A stretch of DNA of 64,000 nt, taken from NCBI GenBank assembly GCA_036387415.1, contig DASVTU010000019.1:1-64000 (forward strand), given 5' to 3'. Source of the stretch: DASVTU01 sp036387415. GTDB taxonomy: Bacteria > Acidobacteriota > Blastocatellia > Pyrinomonadales > Pyrinomonadaceae. Of the stretch, positions 43,362 through 52,380 are shown piece by piece (the first letter of the stretch is position 1; each line of letters starts with the position of its first letter). The notes under the pieces were generated by a model. That model saw only the letters and a program-made list of their open reading frames with translations. It made no database searches and was not told the DNA's origin. The translations under genes were made by a program, and so were the position numbers.

Positions 43362-44096
43362 TTAATTGAGAATGAAACTGACCTGCACCCGCGCGCTGAC
43401 ACGAATCATGCCGGGCGCGATGGTTGCATCTTCGTCCGCCGTGAAACTGCCGCTGCTGACCGTGCCGAAGTTGTTAGCAAGTGCGGGGTTCGACTCGTTC
43501 TCCTCGCTAATCGAATGCGCCCTGCCGATGCTTTGACCTATCTCTCTGGTCAGCGCGGTGGCTTTCTCTCTGGCGGCGCGGATGGCACGCGTGCGCGCTT
43601 CGTCCTTGTACTTGCGAATCTGCGACGTGCGAAATTCAACTCGCTCGACGCTGCTGATGCCCGTCTTCAATACTTCGGAAAAGAACTCCTCGAAACGCGC
43701 GATGTCTGTGAATCTGATAATGACCGTTTTGGAGACCTCGTAGCCGACGAACTCACGTCTCGTCTTCTTGTCGCCATCGTCGTCCACGTCTGTATATTTC
43801 ATCTCGACCGAGATGTAATCGGTCTTGACATTCTGCTGCGCGACACCGAAGCGTCGTGCGAGCGCGAGAATTTGTCGCACGCTCTCATCGTTCTGTTGCT
43901 TGGCGACAGCGAGGTCTTTATCCGTCTTCTCAACTTCCAACGTGAAGACCACTTCGTCGGGCGCGACTTGAACTTCCGCCTGCCCGCTCACCGTGATGAG
44001 CGACGGCGCGGTGCTCTGCTGCGCCGAGAGCGAAACGGGCAACAGCACGACGAACAAGAGCCGGAAAGCGACGCGCAGGGGAAACGAAAATTTCAT
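43362..44096 (-). CDS. SIMPL domain (DUF541) secreted protein
   Basis: The start at 44096 has GGGAG upstream and begins with a signal peptide (LRVAFRLLFVVLLPVSLSAQQ); 244 residues. The core ITVSGQAEVQVAPDEVVFTLEVE and the later IGRAHSISEENE and SARVQVSF are typical of SIMPL/DUF541 proteins, which form periplasmic oligomers. There is no known link to pyrimidine metabolism, so its place inside the cluster is odd. Confidence 0.9.
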   Translation of the reverse strand: MKFSFPLRVAFRLLFVVLLPVSLSAQQSTAPSLITVSGQAEVQVAPDEVVFTLEVEKTDKDLAVAKQQNDESVRQILALARRFGVAQQNVKTDYISVEMKYTDVDDDGDKKTRREFVGYEVSKTVIIRFTDIARFEEFFSEVLKTGISSVERVEFRTSQIRKYKDEARTRAIRAAREKATALTREIGQSIGRAHSISEENESNPALANNFGTVSSGSFTADEDATIAPGMIRVSARVQVSFILN

Positions 44097-44164
44097 GTTT
44101 TTCTCTCCCAATTCAAAGATTCTTCGAGCCGTCATCTTGAAAGATTGTATCCCCGCGTAAAGAA

Positions 44165-45547
44165 CTACATCGACACGCACGTCCCACGCTTCAAAAATTG
44201 CCCATCGCCTGCTTTGCCTTTGTACTCGCCGTTTTCTATCACGACGCGACCGCGTGAGAGCACCGTCTCGACCACGCCGCGAATCGTCAATCCTTCGTAG
44301 GCGGAGTAATCGACGTTCATGTGATGCGTCGCGGCGGAGATGGTCTGTTCTCGTTCGGGGTCGAAAATAACGATGTCGGCATCGGAGCCGACTGCGATGG
44401 TGCCCTTTTTGGGAAAGAGTCCGAACATCTTGGCGGCGGCGGTAGAGGTGAGTTCGACGAAGCGGTTGAGCGAGATGCGATTCTGGATGACCCCGCCGTT
44501 ATAGATGAGCGGCACGCGATGTTCGACGCCGGGCGCGCCGTTCGGGATTTTGGAAAAATCGTCGCGTCCGAGTTCCTTCTGTTCCTTCATGCAGAAGGGA
44601 CAGTGGTCTGTCGAGATGACTTGAAGGTCATCGGTCTTCAGTCCCTTCCAGAGTTCAGCTTGATTCCACTTCTCACGAAGCGGCGGCGTCATGACATACT
44701 TCGCGCCGTCGAAGCCGGGCTCCTCATAGTTGTCGTAGGAGAGAAAGAGATACTGTGGGCACGTCTCGGCAAAGGCGGGGATGCCACGGTCGCGCGCCTC
44801 GCGCACTTGATGGAGCGCATCGGCGCAACTCAGATGGACGATGTAAACGGGCGATTCGGCCATCTCCGCGATAGCGATGGCGCGATGCACGCCCTCTGCT
44901 TCGGCGATGGTCGGGCGCGTCAGCGCGTGATACTTCGGCGCGGTTCTTCCGGCAGCGAGCGCGCGTTTGATAATCTCGTTGATAACGACGCCATTCTCCG
45001 CGTGCATACAAATCAGGCCGCCGCGTTCGCCCGCCGCCGTCATCGCGCGAAAGATGGTCGCGTCGTCTACGAGAAAGACGCCCGGATATGCCATGAACAT
45101 CTTGAAACTCGTAATGCCTTCGTGCATGACGCGATGCAGTTCCGGCACGCGGTCGTCTTCGAGGTCGGTGCAGATGAGATGAAAGCCATAGTCAATCGCC
45201 GTTTTGCCTTCGGCCTTCGCGTGCCATGTGTCGAGCGCCTCGGTCAACGTCTGTCCCTTATACTGCACGGCGAAATCAATAATCGTCGTCGTTCCGCCAT
45301 GTGCGGCGGCAATCGTGCCCGTTCGAAAATCGTCGGACGCCTGCGTGCCGCCGAAGGGTAGTTCCATGTGCGTGTGCGGGTCGATGCCGCCCGGAATAAC
45401 CAACTTGCCCGACGCATCAATCACACGGTCAACCTCCATCTCCAAACGCGCGCCGATAACCGACACGACTTCGCCTTCAATCAAAATATCGGCCTTGTAA
45501 TCATCCACGGCGGTGACGATGCGACCATTACGAATCAGCGTTTTCAT
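44165..45547 (-). CDS. hydA: Dihydropyrimidinase
   Basis: 460 residues, the usual length. It opens dihydrouracil or dihydrothymine rings to N-carbamoyl-beta-amino acids using a binuclear zinc centre. Visible are GGIDPHTHMELPFGG (first two His ligands), FKMFMAYPG with the Lys that becomes carboxylated, VHLSCADALHQV and STDHCPF with the metal Asp, plus IPNGAPGVEHRV in the substrate loop. Second pathway step, between the aminotransferase and SIMPL genes. Confidence 0.95.
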   Translation of the reverse strand: MKTLIRNGRIVTAVDDYKADILIEGEVVSVIGARLEMEVDRVIDASGKLVIPGGIDPHTHMELPFGGTQASDDFRTGTIAAAHGGTTTIIDFAVQYKGQTLTEALDTWHAKAEGKTAIDYGFHLICTDLEDDRVPELHRVMHEGITSFKMFMAYPGVFLVDDATIFRAMTAAGERGGLICMHAENGVVINEIIKRALAAGRTAPKYHALTRPTIAEAEGVHRAIAIAEMAESPVYIVHLSCADALHQVREARDRGIPAFAETCPQYLFLSYDNYEEPGFDGAKYVMTPPLREKWNQAELWKGLKTDDLQVISTDHCPFCMKEQKELGRDDFSKIPNGAPGVEHRVPLIYNGGVIQNRISLNRFVELTSTAAAKMFGLFPKKGTIAVGSDADIVIFDPEREQTISAATHHMNVDYSAYEGLTIRGVVETVLSRGRVVIENGEYKGKAGDGQFLKRGTCVSM

Positions 45548-45613
45548 TGATTATTCGCGTCTCCTTGAATGTTTCTTCTCTACTTACTTCCGGTGCGCGA
45601 CTTTCGTTTTGGT

Positions 45614-46927
45614 TCAGTTGTTCTTGACCGACGCCAAGCCAGCATCGAGGGCTTCAATCAACTCGTTGACGGTATCTTTGGTCGAGTTGAGCATCATGCC
45701 TGTGCGGATAACGTTGGCGTAGAGGCCGCCTTTGCCGATGAGCACGCCGCGTCGCTTCGTCTCCTCGAAGACTTGAAGGACGGCTTGCGGGTGCGGCTCT
45801 TTGGTCTCGCGGTCGCGGACGAGTTCGAGCGCCTGCATGAGTCCCATGCCGCGCACGTCGCCGACGACGGGGTATTTCGCTTTGAGTTCTTCAAGGCGCT
45901 CGCGGAAGTATGCGCCGACGACCGCCGCGTTCGTGCGTAGGTCATCCTGTTCGATAACTTTGATGACGGCCAGCGCGGCGGCCATCGAGACGGGATTGCC
46001 GCCGAAGGTGGAGAAGGTCAGACCCTTGTAACTGTCGGCGACTTCGGGCGTCGCAGTGGTCATGCCGATGGGGACGCCGTTTGCCATGCCCTTCGCGGAG
46101 GTGATGATGTCGGGTTCGACGTTCCAGTGTTCGATGCCGAACCACTTGTCGCCTGTGCGTCCCCATGCGGTCTGCACTTCGTCTGCGATGAAGAGTCCAC
46201 CGTGATGACGTGCGATTTCCACGGCGCGTTCGAAATAGCCGGGCGGCGGCACGATGAAGCCGCCGACTCCCAAAATCGGTTCGGCCATGAAAGCAGCAAT
46301 CTCGCCCGTGGTGGCCGTCATAATCACGTCTTCAATGTCTTCGGCGCAGGCCAACCCGCATTCGGGGTACGACAACTTGAGCGGGCAGCGATAGCAGTAG
46401 GGCGCACGCGCATGAACGATTCCGGCGACTTGCGCGGGGAGTTGCCGCCAAGTGGAATGACCGACGGCGGAGAGAGCGGTGGCCGAGCGTCCAGAATAGC
46501 TATGACGGAGGACGACGATTTCGTGTCGCCCCGTGTGGAGTTTGGCGGCCATGATGGCGGTATCGTCGGCCTCTGTGCCCGTGCTGGTGAAGAAGGATTT
46601 CTTGAGCCGTCCGGGCGTAATCTGATGAAGTTTTTCGGCGAGGTCAGATTGCGGCTTGTTGGTGTAGAGCGTCGAGGTGTGCTGGATGGTCTTGACCTGT
46701 TCGATAATCGCCGCGTTGACGGCCGGATGCGCGTGGCCGACGCTGACCGTGAGCACGCCGCCGAAGCAATCAAGATAACGATTACCCGCGTCGTCCCAAA
46801 CGTACTCGCCCTCGCCGCGCACAAGCGCGAGCGGTTCCTCGTAATAATTGGCGACGGCGGGGAAGATGAATTCCTTGTGCTTGCGGACGGTCTCGGACTG
46901 TTGTGTGGTTGGTTCGGCGGTGCTCAT
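45614..46927 (-). CDS. Class III aminotransferase (AGXT2-like), probable beta-alanine transaminase
   Basis: 437 residues from the ATG at 46927, with GAGAGG upstream. A PLP fold I enzyme: TSTGTEADDTAIMAAKL binds cofactor phosphate, FIADEVQTAWGRTGD holds the PLP-contacting Asp, and ITSAKGMANGVPIG has the Schiff-base Lys. The N-terminus LDCFGGVLTVSVGHAHP and a Cys-rich insert (YCYRCPLKLSYPECGLAC) are typical of AGXT2-like members. In context it should convert beta-alanine to malonate semialdehyde. Confidence 0.9.
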   Translation of the reverse strand: MSTAEPTTQQSETVRKHKEFIFPAVANYYEEPLALVRGEGEYVWDDAGNRYLDCFGGVLTVSVGHAHPAVNAAIIEQVKTIQHTSTLYTNKPQSDLAEKLHQITPGRLKKSFFTSTGTEADDTAIMAAKLHTGRHEIVVLRHSYSGRSATALSAVGHSTWRQLPAQVAGIVHARAPYCYRCPLKLSYPECGLACAEDIEDVIMTATTGEIAAFMAEPILGVGGFIVPPPGYFERAVEIARHHGGLFIADEVQTAWGRTGDKWFGIEHWNVEPDIITSAKGMANGVPIGMTTATPEVADSYKGLTFSTFGGNPVSMAAALAVIKVIEQDDLRTNAAVVGAYFRERLEELKAKYPVVGDVRGMGLMQALELVRDRETKEPHPQAVLQVFEETKRRGVLIGKGGLYANVIRTGMMLNSTKDTVNELIEALDAGLASVKNN

Positions 46928-47001
46928 CAATACCTCTCAATCTCGAATCGGGCGTTGGTAACTCGTCGGGGTTAGGGCGCGGTGCGACTGCCACGCGCGG
47001 C

Positions 47002-47871
47002 TCAGTTCTTCTGACCCTTCAACTGTTGCAGACGCTCGGCGGCCTGCTGAACGTAGGGCGAATTCGGATAGGCGCTTTTTAGTTGTTCCAGAGTCTTTTC
47101 GGCATCACCGAGTTTTTTCTTGCCGACGTGGGCTGTGAAAATGCCGATGAGGGCGGTGTCGCCATGCTTGCCGTTGGGCGATTGCTTGAGATACTCGTCG
47201 AAAACATTTTTGGCGTCGCCGTATTCCTGTTGCTTGAGATGGTTGACTCCGACGGCGATGAGAAGTTCGCCGTACTTGTCGGCGTTGGCCTGCATCTCTT
47301 TGGTCTTCAAAGCGCGTTTGAAGTACATGTTGCTGATGTTGAAGACGCTGTTGCGACGATAAAAGTCGGCGACCTTGACGAGCGCGGCGGCGTTCTCTTT
47401 ATCCCGTTCAAGCACGCCGTTCCATTCGTTAATCGCAGAAAAATCGGAGGGGATAACCTTCATGATTTGCGTCAATGCGGCGGGCGACTGATGGCCGAAG
47501 CCGAAATTCACGGTCAGGAAATTTCCCCACGGGTCGGTGAAGACGACCGCCGGAATGCGGTCAACCTTGTAGCGCGAAACTTCTGGGTCGAGGTCGAAAT
47601 TCATCTTCACACAGACAAACTTTTCCGAGAGGGCAACGGTTTCGGTCTTAGGCCAGAAATATCTATCCATCGCCTTACAGGGTTCGCACCAATCGGCGGC
47701 GAAATCAATCAACATCGGCTTGCCCGTCTGCTTGGCAATCTCGCGCGCCTCCTTAAAATTCTTGTGCCAGACGATGCGCTCGGTAGTATTTGGCGGTTGC
47801 TGCGCGTGGACGAGCGCGGGGAGGACGCAAATAATTGTGAGCACGGTGAAGATGATAAATCTGGTTCGCAT
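47002..47871 (-). CDS. Exported thioredoxin-like protein with TPR-like C-terminus
   Basis: 289 residues after a signal peptide (FIIFTVLTIICVLPALVHAQ). The thioredoxin domain has the redox site DWCEPCK, and RIPAVVFTDPWGN provides the cis-Pro region. Residues about 160-285 are tetratricopeptide-like helices (YGELLIAVGVNHLKQQEYGDAKN, then AEKTLEQLKSAYPNSPYVQQA). A periplasmic disulfide reductase or scaffold is likely. It interrupts the pyrimidine genes without an obvious metabolic link. Confidence 0.88.
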   Translation of the reverse strand: MRTRFIIFTVLTIICVLPALVHAQQPPNTTERIVWHKNFKEAREIAKQTGKPMLIDFAADWCEPCKAMDRYFWPKTETVALSEKFVCVKMNFDLDPEVSRYKVDRIPAVVFTDPWGNFLTVNFGFGHQSPAALTQIMKVIPSDFSAINEWNGVLERDKENAAALVKVADFYRRNSVFNISNMYFKRALKTKEMQANADKYGELLIAVGVNHLKQQEYGDAKNVFDEYLKQSPNGKHGDTALIGIFTAHVGKKKLGDAEKTLEQLKSAYPNSPYVQQAAERLQQLKGQKN

Positions 47872-48006
47872 AAACGTTCCTTTCGAGGTCAAAGGGGTTT
47901 AAGGCCGAAGTTGGTCGGCAAGGGAAACGTATCTATCGAAAATCGAGGCCGACGGTCTCATCGAAAACGAGACGAGCGGCGTTCACCATCCTCAGTAGAG
48001 ATTGCC

Positions 48007-49485
48007 TTAGTAAAGATTGCCTTCGCGTTTGCGTCCCGTGTAATCCACATAGACGACTTTTAGCTCGGTATAAAAATCGAGCGCGGTCGAACCTTGTTCG
48101 CGTTCGCCGATGCCAGTTGACTTGATGCCGCCGAAAGGGATGTGCGCTTCGCCGCCAGTGGTGGGCGAGTTGATGTGCGTCATGCCGCTCTCAATCTCAT
48201 CGACGTAGCGAAAGATGCGCGACGAGTCGTTGGTGAAGATAGACGACGAAAGACCGTATTCAGAATCGTTGGCGACCTGCAACGCTTCATCAAAATCGCG
48301 TACGCGCAAGACCGAGAGGACGGGGCCAAAAATCTCTTCGCGTGCGACGCGCATGTCGGGCGTCACGCGGTCGAAGACGGTGGGGCGCACGAAATATCCT
48401 TTGGCGAAGTCGTCGCCTTCAGGGCGCGTGCCTCCTGTGCGAAGCTCCGCGCCGTCTTCGCGTCCGATGTCGATGTAACTCATGACGGTCTTGAGTTGAC
48501 TTTCATCGACGAGCGGGCCGACCTCTGTCTGCGCGTCCGTGCCGACGCCGATGCGTAGACTCTCTGCGCGCGCGGCGATGCGTTTGACGAAATCGTCCGC
48601 CACTTCGTCAACCACAACGGCGCGACTCGTCGCGGTACAACGTTGTCCGGTCGAGCCGAATGCGCCCTGCGCGGTCGATTCGACGGCGAGGTCGAGGTCT
48701 GCGTCTTCCAAGACGATGACGGGATTCTTGCCGCCCATCTCGCATTGAACTTTCGCGCCGCGTCGCGCCGCCTGCTCGTAGAGCCGCAAGCCGACGCCGT
48801 TTGAGCCTGTAAACGAGATGGCGCGCACCGCCGCATGATTTGTAATCTCGTCGCCCACATCGGAGCCGGAACCCAAGATGAGATTGATGACGCCTTTGGG
48901 AATCCCCGCCTCGGCCAAAATCTCGACTAGACGCACGGCGGTTGCGGGCGTGAGCGACGCTGGTTTGAAGACGACCGTGTTTCCGGCGACGAGCGCGGGC
49001 GCGATTTTCCAGACCGGAATCGCGACCGGAAAATTCCACGGCGTGATGCATGCAACGACGCCGTGCGGCTGGCGGATGGTATAAGCGAAGTTCGATGGGA
49101 GTTCGGATTGAATCGTTTCGCCGTTCATGCGTCGCGCTTCGCCCGCACAGAACTCCATGACGTTGATGGCGCGTTGGAGTTCGCCGCGAGATTCGGCGAG
49201 CGTCTTGCCTTCTTCGCGCGTCAGGAGCGCGGCCATGTTTTCGCGTTCGTCTTCGAGCAGACGCGCGGCGCGTGCGATGATGCGACCGCGCGCGGGAGCG
49301 GGCGTCGCACGCCAACTGCGAAATGCTGCGGCGGCAGACGTAATGGCGCGTCGGGCTTCGTCGCGCGTCGAGAGCGGGATGGTGCCGATTACGTCGTCGG
49401 TGTTAGCCGGATTGATGTTGTCGATGGTTTTCGACGAAGTGGATTCGAGCCATTCGCCGTCGATGAAATTTCGATAAGTCTCCAT
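48007..49485 (-). CDS. Aldehyde dehydrogenase family protein
   Basis: 492 residues; the start at 49485 has AAAGGG upstream. NAD(P)-binding and catalytic landmarks are all present: TPWNFPVAIPVWK, FTGSNGVGLRLYE, EMGGKNPV with the base Glu, and FGSTGQRCTATSR with the nucleophile Cys. It resembles 2,5-dioxovalerate (alpha-ketoglutarate semialdehyde) dehydrogenases more than CoA-acylating MmsA. At the promoter end of the pyrimidine cluster it may oxidise malonate semialdehyde to malonate. The last residues and stop are followed by an in-frame duplicate (GNLY, stop). Confidence 0.9.
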   Translation of the reverse strand: METYRNFIDGEWLESTSSKTIDNINPANTDDVIGTIPLSTRDEARRAITSAAAAFRSWRATPAPARGRIIARAARLLEDERENMAALLTREEGKTLAESRGELQRAINVMEFCAGEARRMNGETIQSELPSNFAYTIRQPHGVVACITPWNFPVAIPVWKIAPALVAGNTVVFKPASLTPATAVRLVEILAEAGIPKGVINLILGSGSDVGDEITNHAAVRAISFTGSNGVGLRLYEQAARRGAKVQCEMGGKNPVIVLEDADLDLAVESTAQGAFGSTGQRCTATSRAVVVDEVADDFVKRIAARAESLRIGVGTDAQTEVGPLVDESQLKTVMSYIDIGREDGAELRTGGTRPEGDDFAKGYFVRPTVFDRVTPDMRVAREEIFGPVLSVLRVRDFDEALQVANDSEYGLSSSIFTNDSSRIFRYVDEIESGMTHINSPTTGGEAHIPFGGIKSTGIGEREQGSTALDFYTELKVVYVDYTGRKREGNLY

Positions 49486-49793
49486 AGACCCTTTCGTCAG
49501 ACTCGCGTCTACGCGCAAGTTTTTGCTGATACGGATAGCGACACAGAGAGCACGAAGCCGCCGTTGAATTAAAAAGGCAAAATTAAGAATGTAAAAATTG
49601 AAGACACCTGTTCGGGCTTCAGTTTTGAATTTCGGCCTTTTGCGTTTTCATTTGGAAGAAATGGAAGCATTTTCTGATAAGCTTGGGGTGCGCTTCAAAC
49701 CCCTTTGAACGGACGGGCATGACGCCTGTTCTTCGACGCGCTAAATATACACAGAAGTACGCGCGTGTGAAAAGTGAAAAACCGTCGCTTGCG
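49486..49793. other. Divergent intergenic region
   Basis: About 300 bases between the divergently transcribed aldehyde dehydrogenase and acyl-CoA ligase genes. It should hold the promoters of the pyrimidine cluster and the ligase. An AT-rich imperfect inverted repeat spans about 49570-49645 (arms containing AAAAAGGC and GCCTTTT). Confidence 0.45.
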
Positions 49794-51332
49794 ATGATGG
49801 AAGAAAACTGCCGCAACCTTCGCCAACTCCTCGAACAACGCGCCGCCGCCGCGCCATCGAAGCCTTTTCTTTTTTCGACCGACGACCGACGACGCTACTC
49901 CTATGCCGAGTTTGATGCGGCGGTGAACCGTACGGCCAACATGCTCGCCGCACACGGAGTCTGCAAGGGCGACGCGGTTAGTCTGTTGTTGCCGAACAGT
50001 GCGGAGTACATCGCCGCCTATTTCGCCTGCTTCAAACTCGGCGCTCTGGCTGGCCCCGTCAACGCTCTGCTCAAGCATGAAGAACTCGCTTTCGTCGTCG
50101 GCAACTCGGAGGCGAAAGCGTTGCTCTTTCACACGCAGTTCGCCGCCGAAGTCGAACGCGTGCGCGACCGTGTGCAGAGTCTACGCAGCGTCATCGCGTA
50201 CGACGACGAGGCGAGCGCGTCTGCGGAGTTTGACGCGGAGCCGCGCCCGGAGTGGCGCGACGCGGTAAACGAGAGCGACGACACGGCCATCATCATCTAC
50301 ACTTCCGGCACCACCGGACGACCGAAAGGCTGTCTGCTCACGCACGGCAATCTGCTGGCAAATGCGCGACAGATTTCGTCGTGGCTTGGCTTCACGGAGG
50401 ACGACCGTCTCCTGACGGTGATGCCGCTCTTTCACATGAACGCCGTCGAGGTGACGACCATCACCGCGCTCTACGCCGGAGGCTCGACCGTGGTCAGCCC
50501 TCGCTTCTCCGCGTCGCGTTTCTGGCAGACGGTTTCAGACTACGAGGTCACTTCGTTCGGGTCTGTAGCGACGATGCTCTCGTTGCTGCTGGCGACGTAT
50601 CCCGAAGGACTGCCGGAAGGATTGCAAACGGAGCGTCTGCGTTTTGCGATGTGTGGCTCTGCGCCCGTTCCGGCGGAGGTCTTGAAGCGTTTTGAAGAGA
50701 CGTTCGGATGTCTGGTCGTCGAAGGATACGGACTTTCCGAATCGACGTGTCGCTCGACATTCAATCCGCCGAACCGTAACCGACGCGCCGGTTCCTGCGG
50801 CATGCCGATTGGCAACGAGATGCGAATCGTCGATGAAGAAGACAGAGAGATGCCGGACGGCGTGCGCGGCGAAATCGTCCTGCGCGGCGAGAATATCTTC
50901 AAGGGCTACTTTCACAACGAAGAGGCGACCCGCGAGGCTTTTCGCGGCGGTTGGTTTCACACGGGCGACATCGGCTACCGCGATGCCGACGGCTTCTTCT
51001 ACATCGTTGACCGCAAGTCGGATATGATTATTCGCGGCGGCGAAAACATCTATCCGCGCGAGATAGACGAAGTGCTCTATCGTCATGCGTCGGTCGCGGC
51101 GGCGGCCACAGTCGGCGTCTCAGACCCGCTCTACGGCGAAGAGGTCGCGGCCTTCGTCATCCTTCGAGAAGGATGCGAGACGAGCGACGCAGAGATTATC
51201 GAATGGTGTCGCGCGCATCTGGCCGATTACAAATGCCCTAAGACCGTCACCTTCGTCGCGGACTTGCCACGCGGCCCGACGGGCAAGGTGCTCAAGCGTC
51301 TACTCGCGCCGTTGGCTAAAGAGCAGGGCTAA
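49794..51332 (+). CDS. AMP-forming acyl-CoA synthetase
   Basis: 512 residues from 49794; no clear ribosome site, and a GTG at 49767 is an alternative. ANL-superfamily motifs are complete: YTSGTTGRPKGCLLTH (A3), EGYGLSEST (A5), GWFHTGDIGY (A7), DRKSDMIIRGGENIYP (A8) and GPTGKVLKR with the catalytic Lys (A10). It resembles CaiC/FadD13-type ligases. Divergence from the pyrimidine cluster makes malonate or a short beta-hydroxy acid a possible substrate, but that is inference. Confidence 0.9.
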   Translation: MMEENCRNLRQLLEQRAAAAPSKPFLFSTDDRRRYSYAEFDAAVNRTANMLAAHGVCKGDAVSLLLPNSAEYIAAYFACFKLGALAGPVNALLKHEELAFVVGNSEAKALLFHTQFAAEVERVRDRVQSLRSVIAYDDEASASAEFDAEPRPEWRDAVNESDDTAIIIYTSGTTGRPKGCLLTHGNLLANARQISSWLGFTEDDRLLTVMPLFHMNAVEVTTITALYAGGSTVVSPRFSASRFWQTVSDYEVTSFGSVATMLSLLLATYPEGLPEGLQTERLRFAMCGSAPVPAEVLKRFEETFGCLVVEGYGLSESTCRSTFNPPNRNRRAGSCGMPIGNEMRIVDEEDREMPDGVRGEIVLRGENIFKGYFHNEEATREAFRGGWFHTGDIGYRDADGFFYIVDRKSDMIIRGGENIYPREIDEVLYRHASVAAAATVGVSDPLYGEEVAAFVILREGCETSDAEIIEWCRAHLADYKCPKTVTFVADLPRGPTGKVLKRLLAPLAKEQG

Positions 51333-51357
51333 ATATCGAGAAGGGTGAACTGAAGAG

Positions 51358-52380
51358 GTGGCACAACTCAAGGACAAGATACAAAACGCGCTCGACGAGA
51401 GTCGGCTGCTCGTCATCGGCGCACAACTTTTACTCGGATTCAAATTCCGCGCGCCACTCGAACCCGGCTTCGAGACGCTGCCTTTTACGTCGCAGTTTCT
51501 CGTCCTGTTCGCGCTGGGTCTGCAACTCCTGACGGTCGCGCTTCTCATCGCTCCGTCCACTTATCATCACATCGTCGAGCGCGGCGAAGATACGCCGGAC
51601 ATGCTTCGTTACACTTCGCGCGTGATGATGTGGGCGCTGTTGCCATTTGCGTTTGCGCTTGGCGTGGACATCTTTGTGGCGGGTGCGAAGGTCGGAGGGA
51701 CGACGGTTGGCGTGCTGTTCGGATTCGTCGCGCTGGTCGTCGCACTATTTTTCTGGTACGGACTTGAAGCCGTCCCGCGTGGCGGGCGCGCAGGGGAGCG
51801 AAAGGAGGGTGCGAAGTTGGAATCCGAAAATCAGTTGGAGCAGGAACAGCAAGAGCAGGGAGAGAACGAACAAGGTGCGCAGCCGCAGAAGCAGGACGAG
51901 AAACTCAAGACCAAGATTCGGCACGTGTTGACGGAGGCGAGGATGGTGCTACCGGGCGCCCAGGCTCTGCTCGGCTTCCTCTTGATTGGAACTCTGATGC
52001 AGAGCTTTGAGAAACTGCCCGGCCTCTCGAAGTATGTCCATCTTCTGAGCACGGCGATGGTCGCCCTTTCGGTGATTCTTCTGATGACGCCCGCCGCGTA
52101 TCATCGCATCGTCGAGAAGGGCGAGGAGACGGAGCATTTTCATCGTTTCGCGAGTCGCATGGTGGTCGTCTCGATGATACCGCTGGCGCTCGGCATCAGC
52201 GGCGCGGTCTACGTCGTCGTGCAGAAGGTTTTGAGTTCGTGGCTCATCGCACTCGTCTCCGCCTTGGTGACGTTGGCGGTCTATTACGAATTGTGGTTCG
52301 GGCTGACCATCTACCGACGAATGCAACGTGACCATTCAAAACCGAAACTCACCACGACGACTCTGCTCGGAGATAAGTAA
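51358..52380 (+). CDS. Tandem DUF6328-like membrane protein
   Basis: GTG start at 51358 after GAAGAGG; 340 residues. Two similar halves (about residues 1-140 and 182-330), each with four hydrophobic helices. Each begins with an ESRLLVIGAQLLLGFKF / EARMVLPGAQALLGFLL motif and contains an APSTYHHIVERGEDT / TPAAYHRIVEKGEET motif. The halves are joined by a Gln/Glu-rich linker. This is an internal duplication of a DUF6328-type domain, usually found singly. The function is unknown. The stop overlaps the next ATG. Confidence 0.85.
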   Translation: MAQLKDKIQNALDESRLLVIGAQLLLGFKFRAPLEPGFETLPFTSQFLVLFALGLQLLTVALLIAPSTYHHIVERGEDTPDMLRYTSRVMMWALLPFAFALGVDIFVAGAKVGGTTVGVLFGFVALVVALFFWYGLEAVPRGGRAGERKEGAKLESENQLEQEQQEQGENEQGAQPQKQDEKLKTKIRHVLTEARMVLPGAQALLGFLLIGTLMQSFEKLPGLSKYVHLLSTAMVALSVILLMTPAAYHRIVEKGEETEHFHRFASRMVVVSMIPLALGISGAVYVVVQKVLSSWLIALVSALVTLAVYYELWFGLTIYRRMQRDHSKPKLTTTTLLGDK

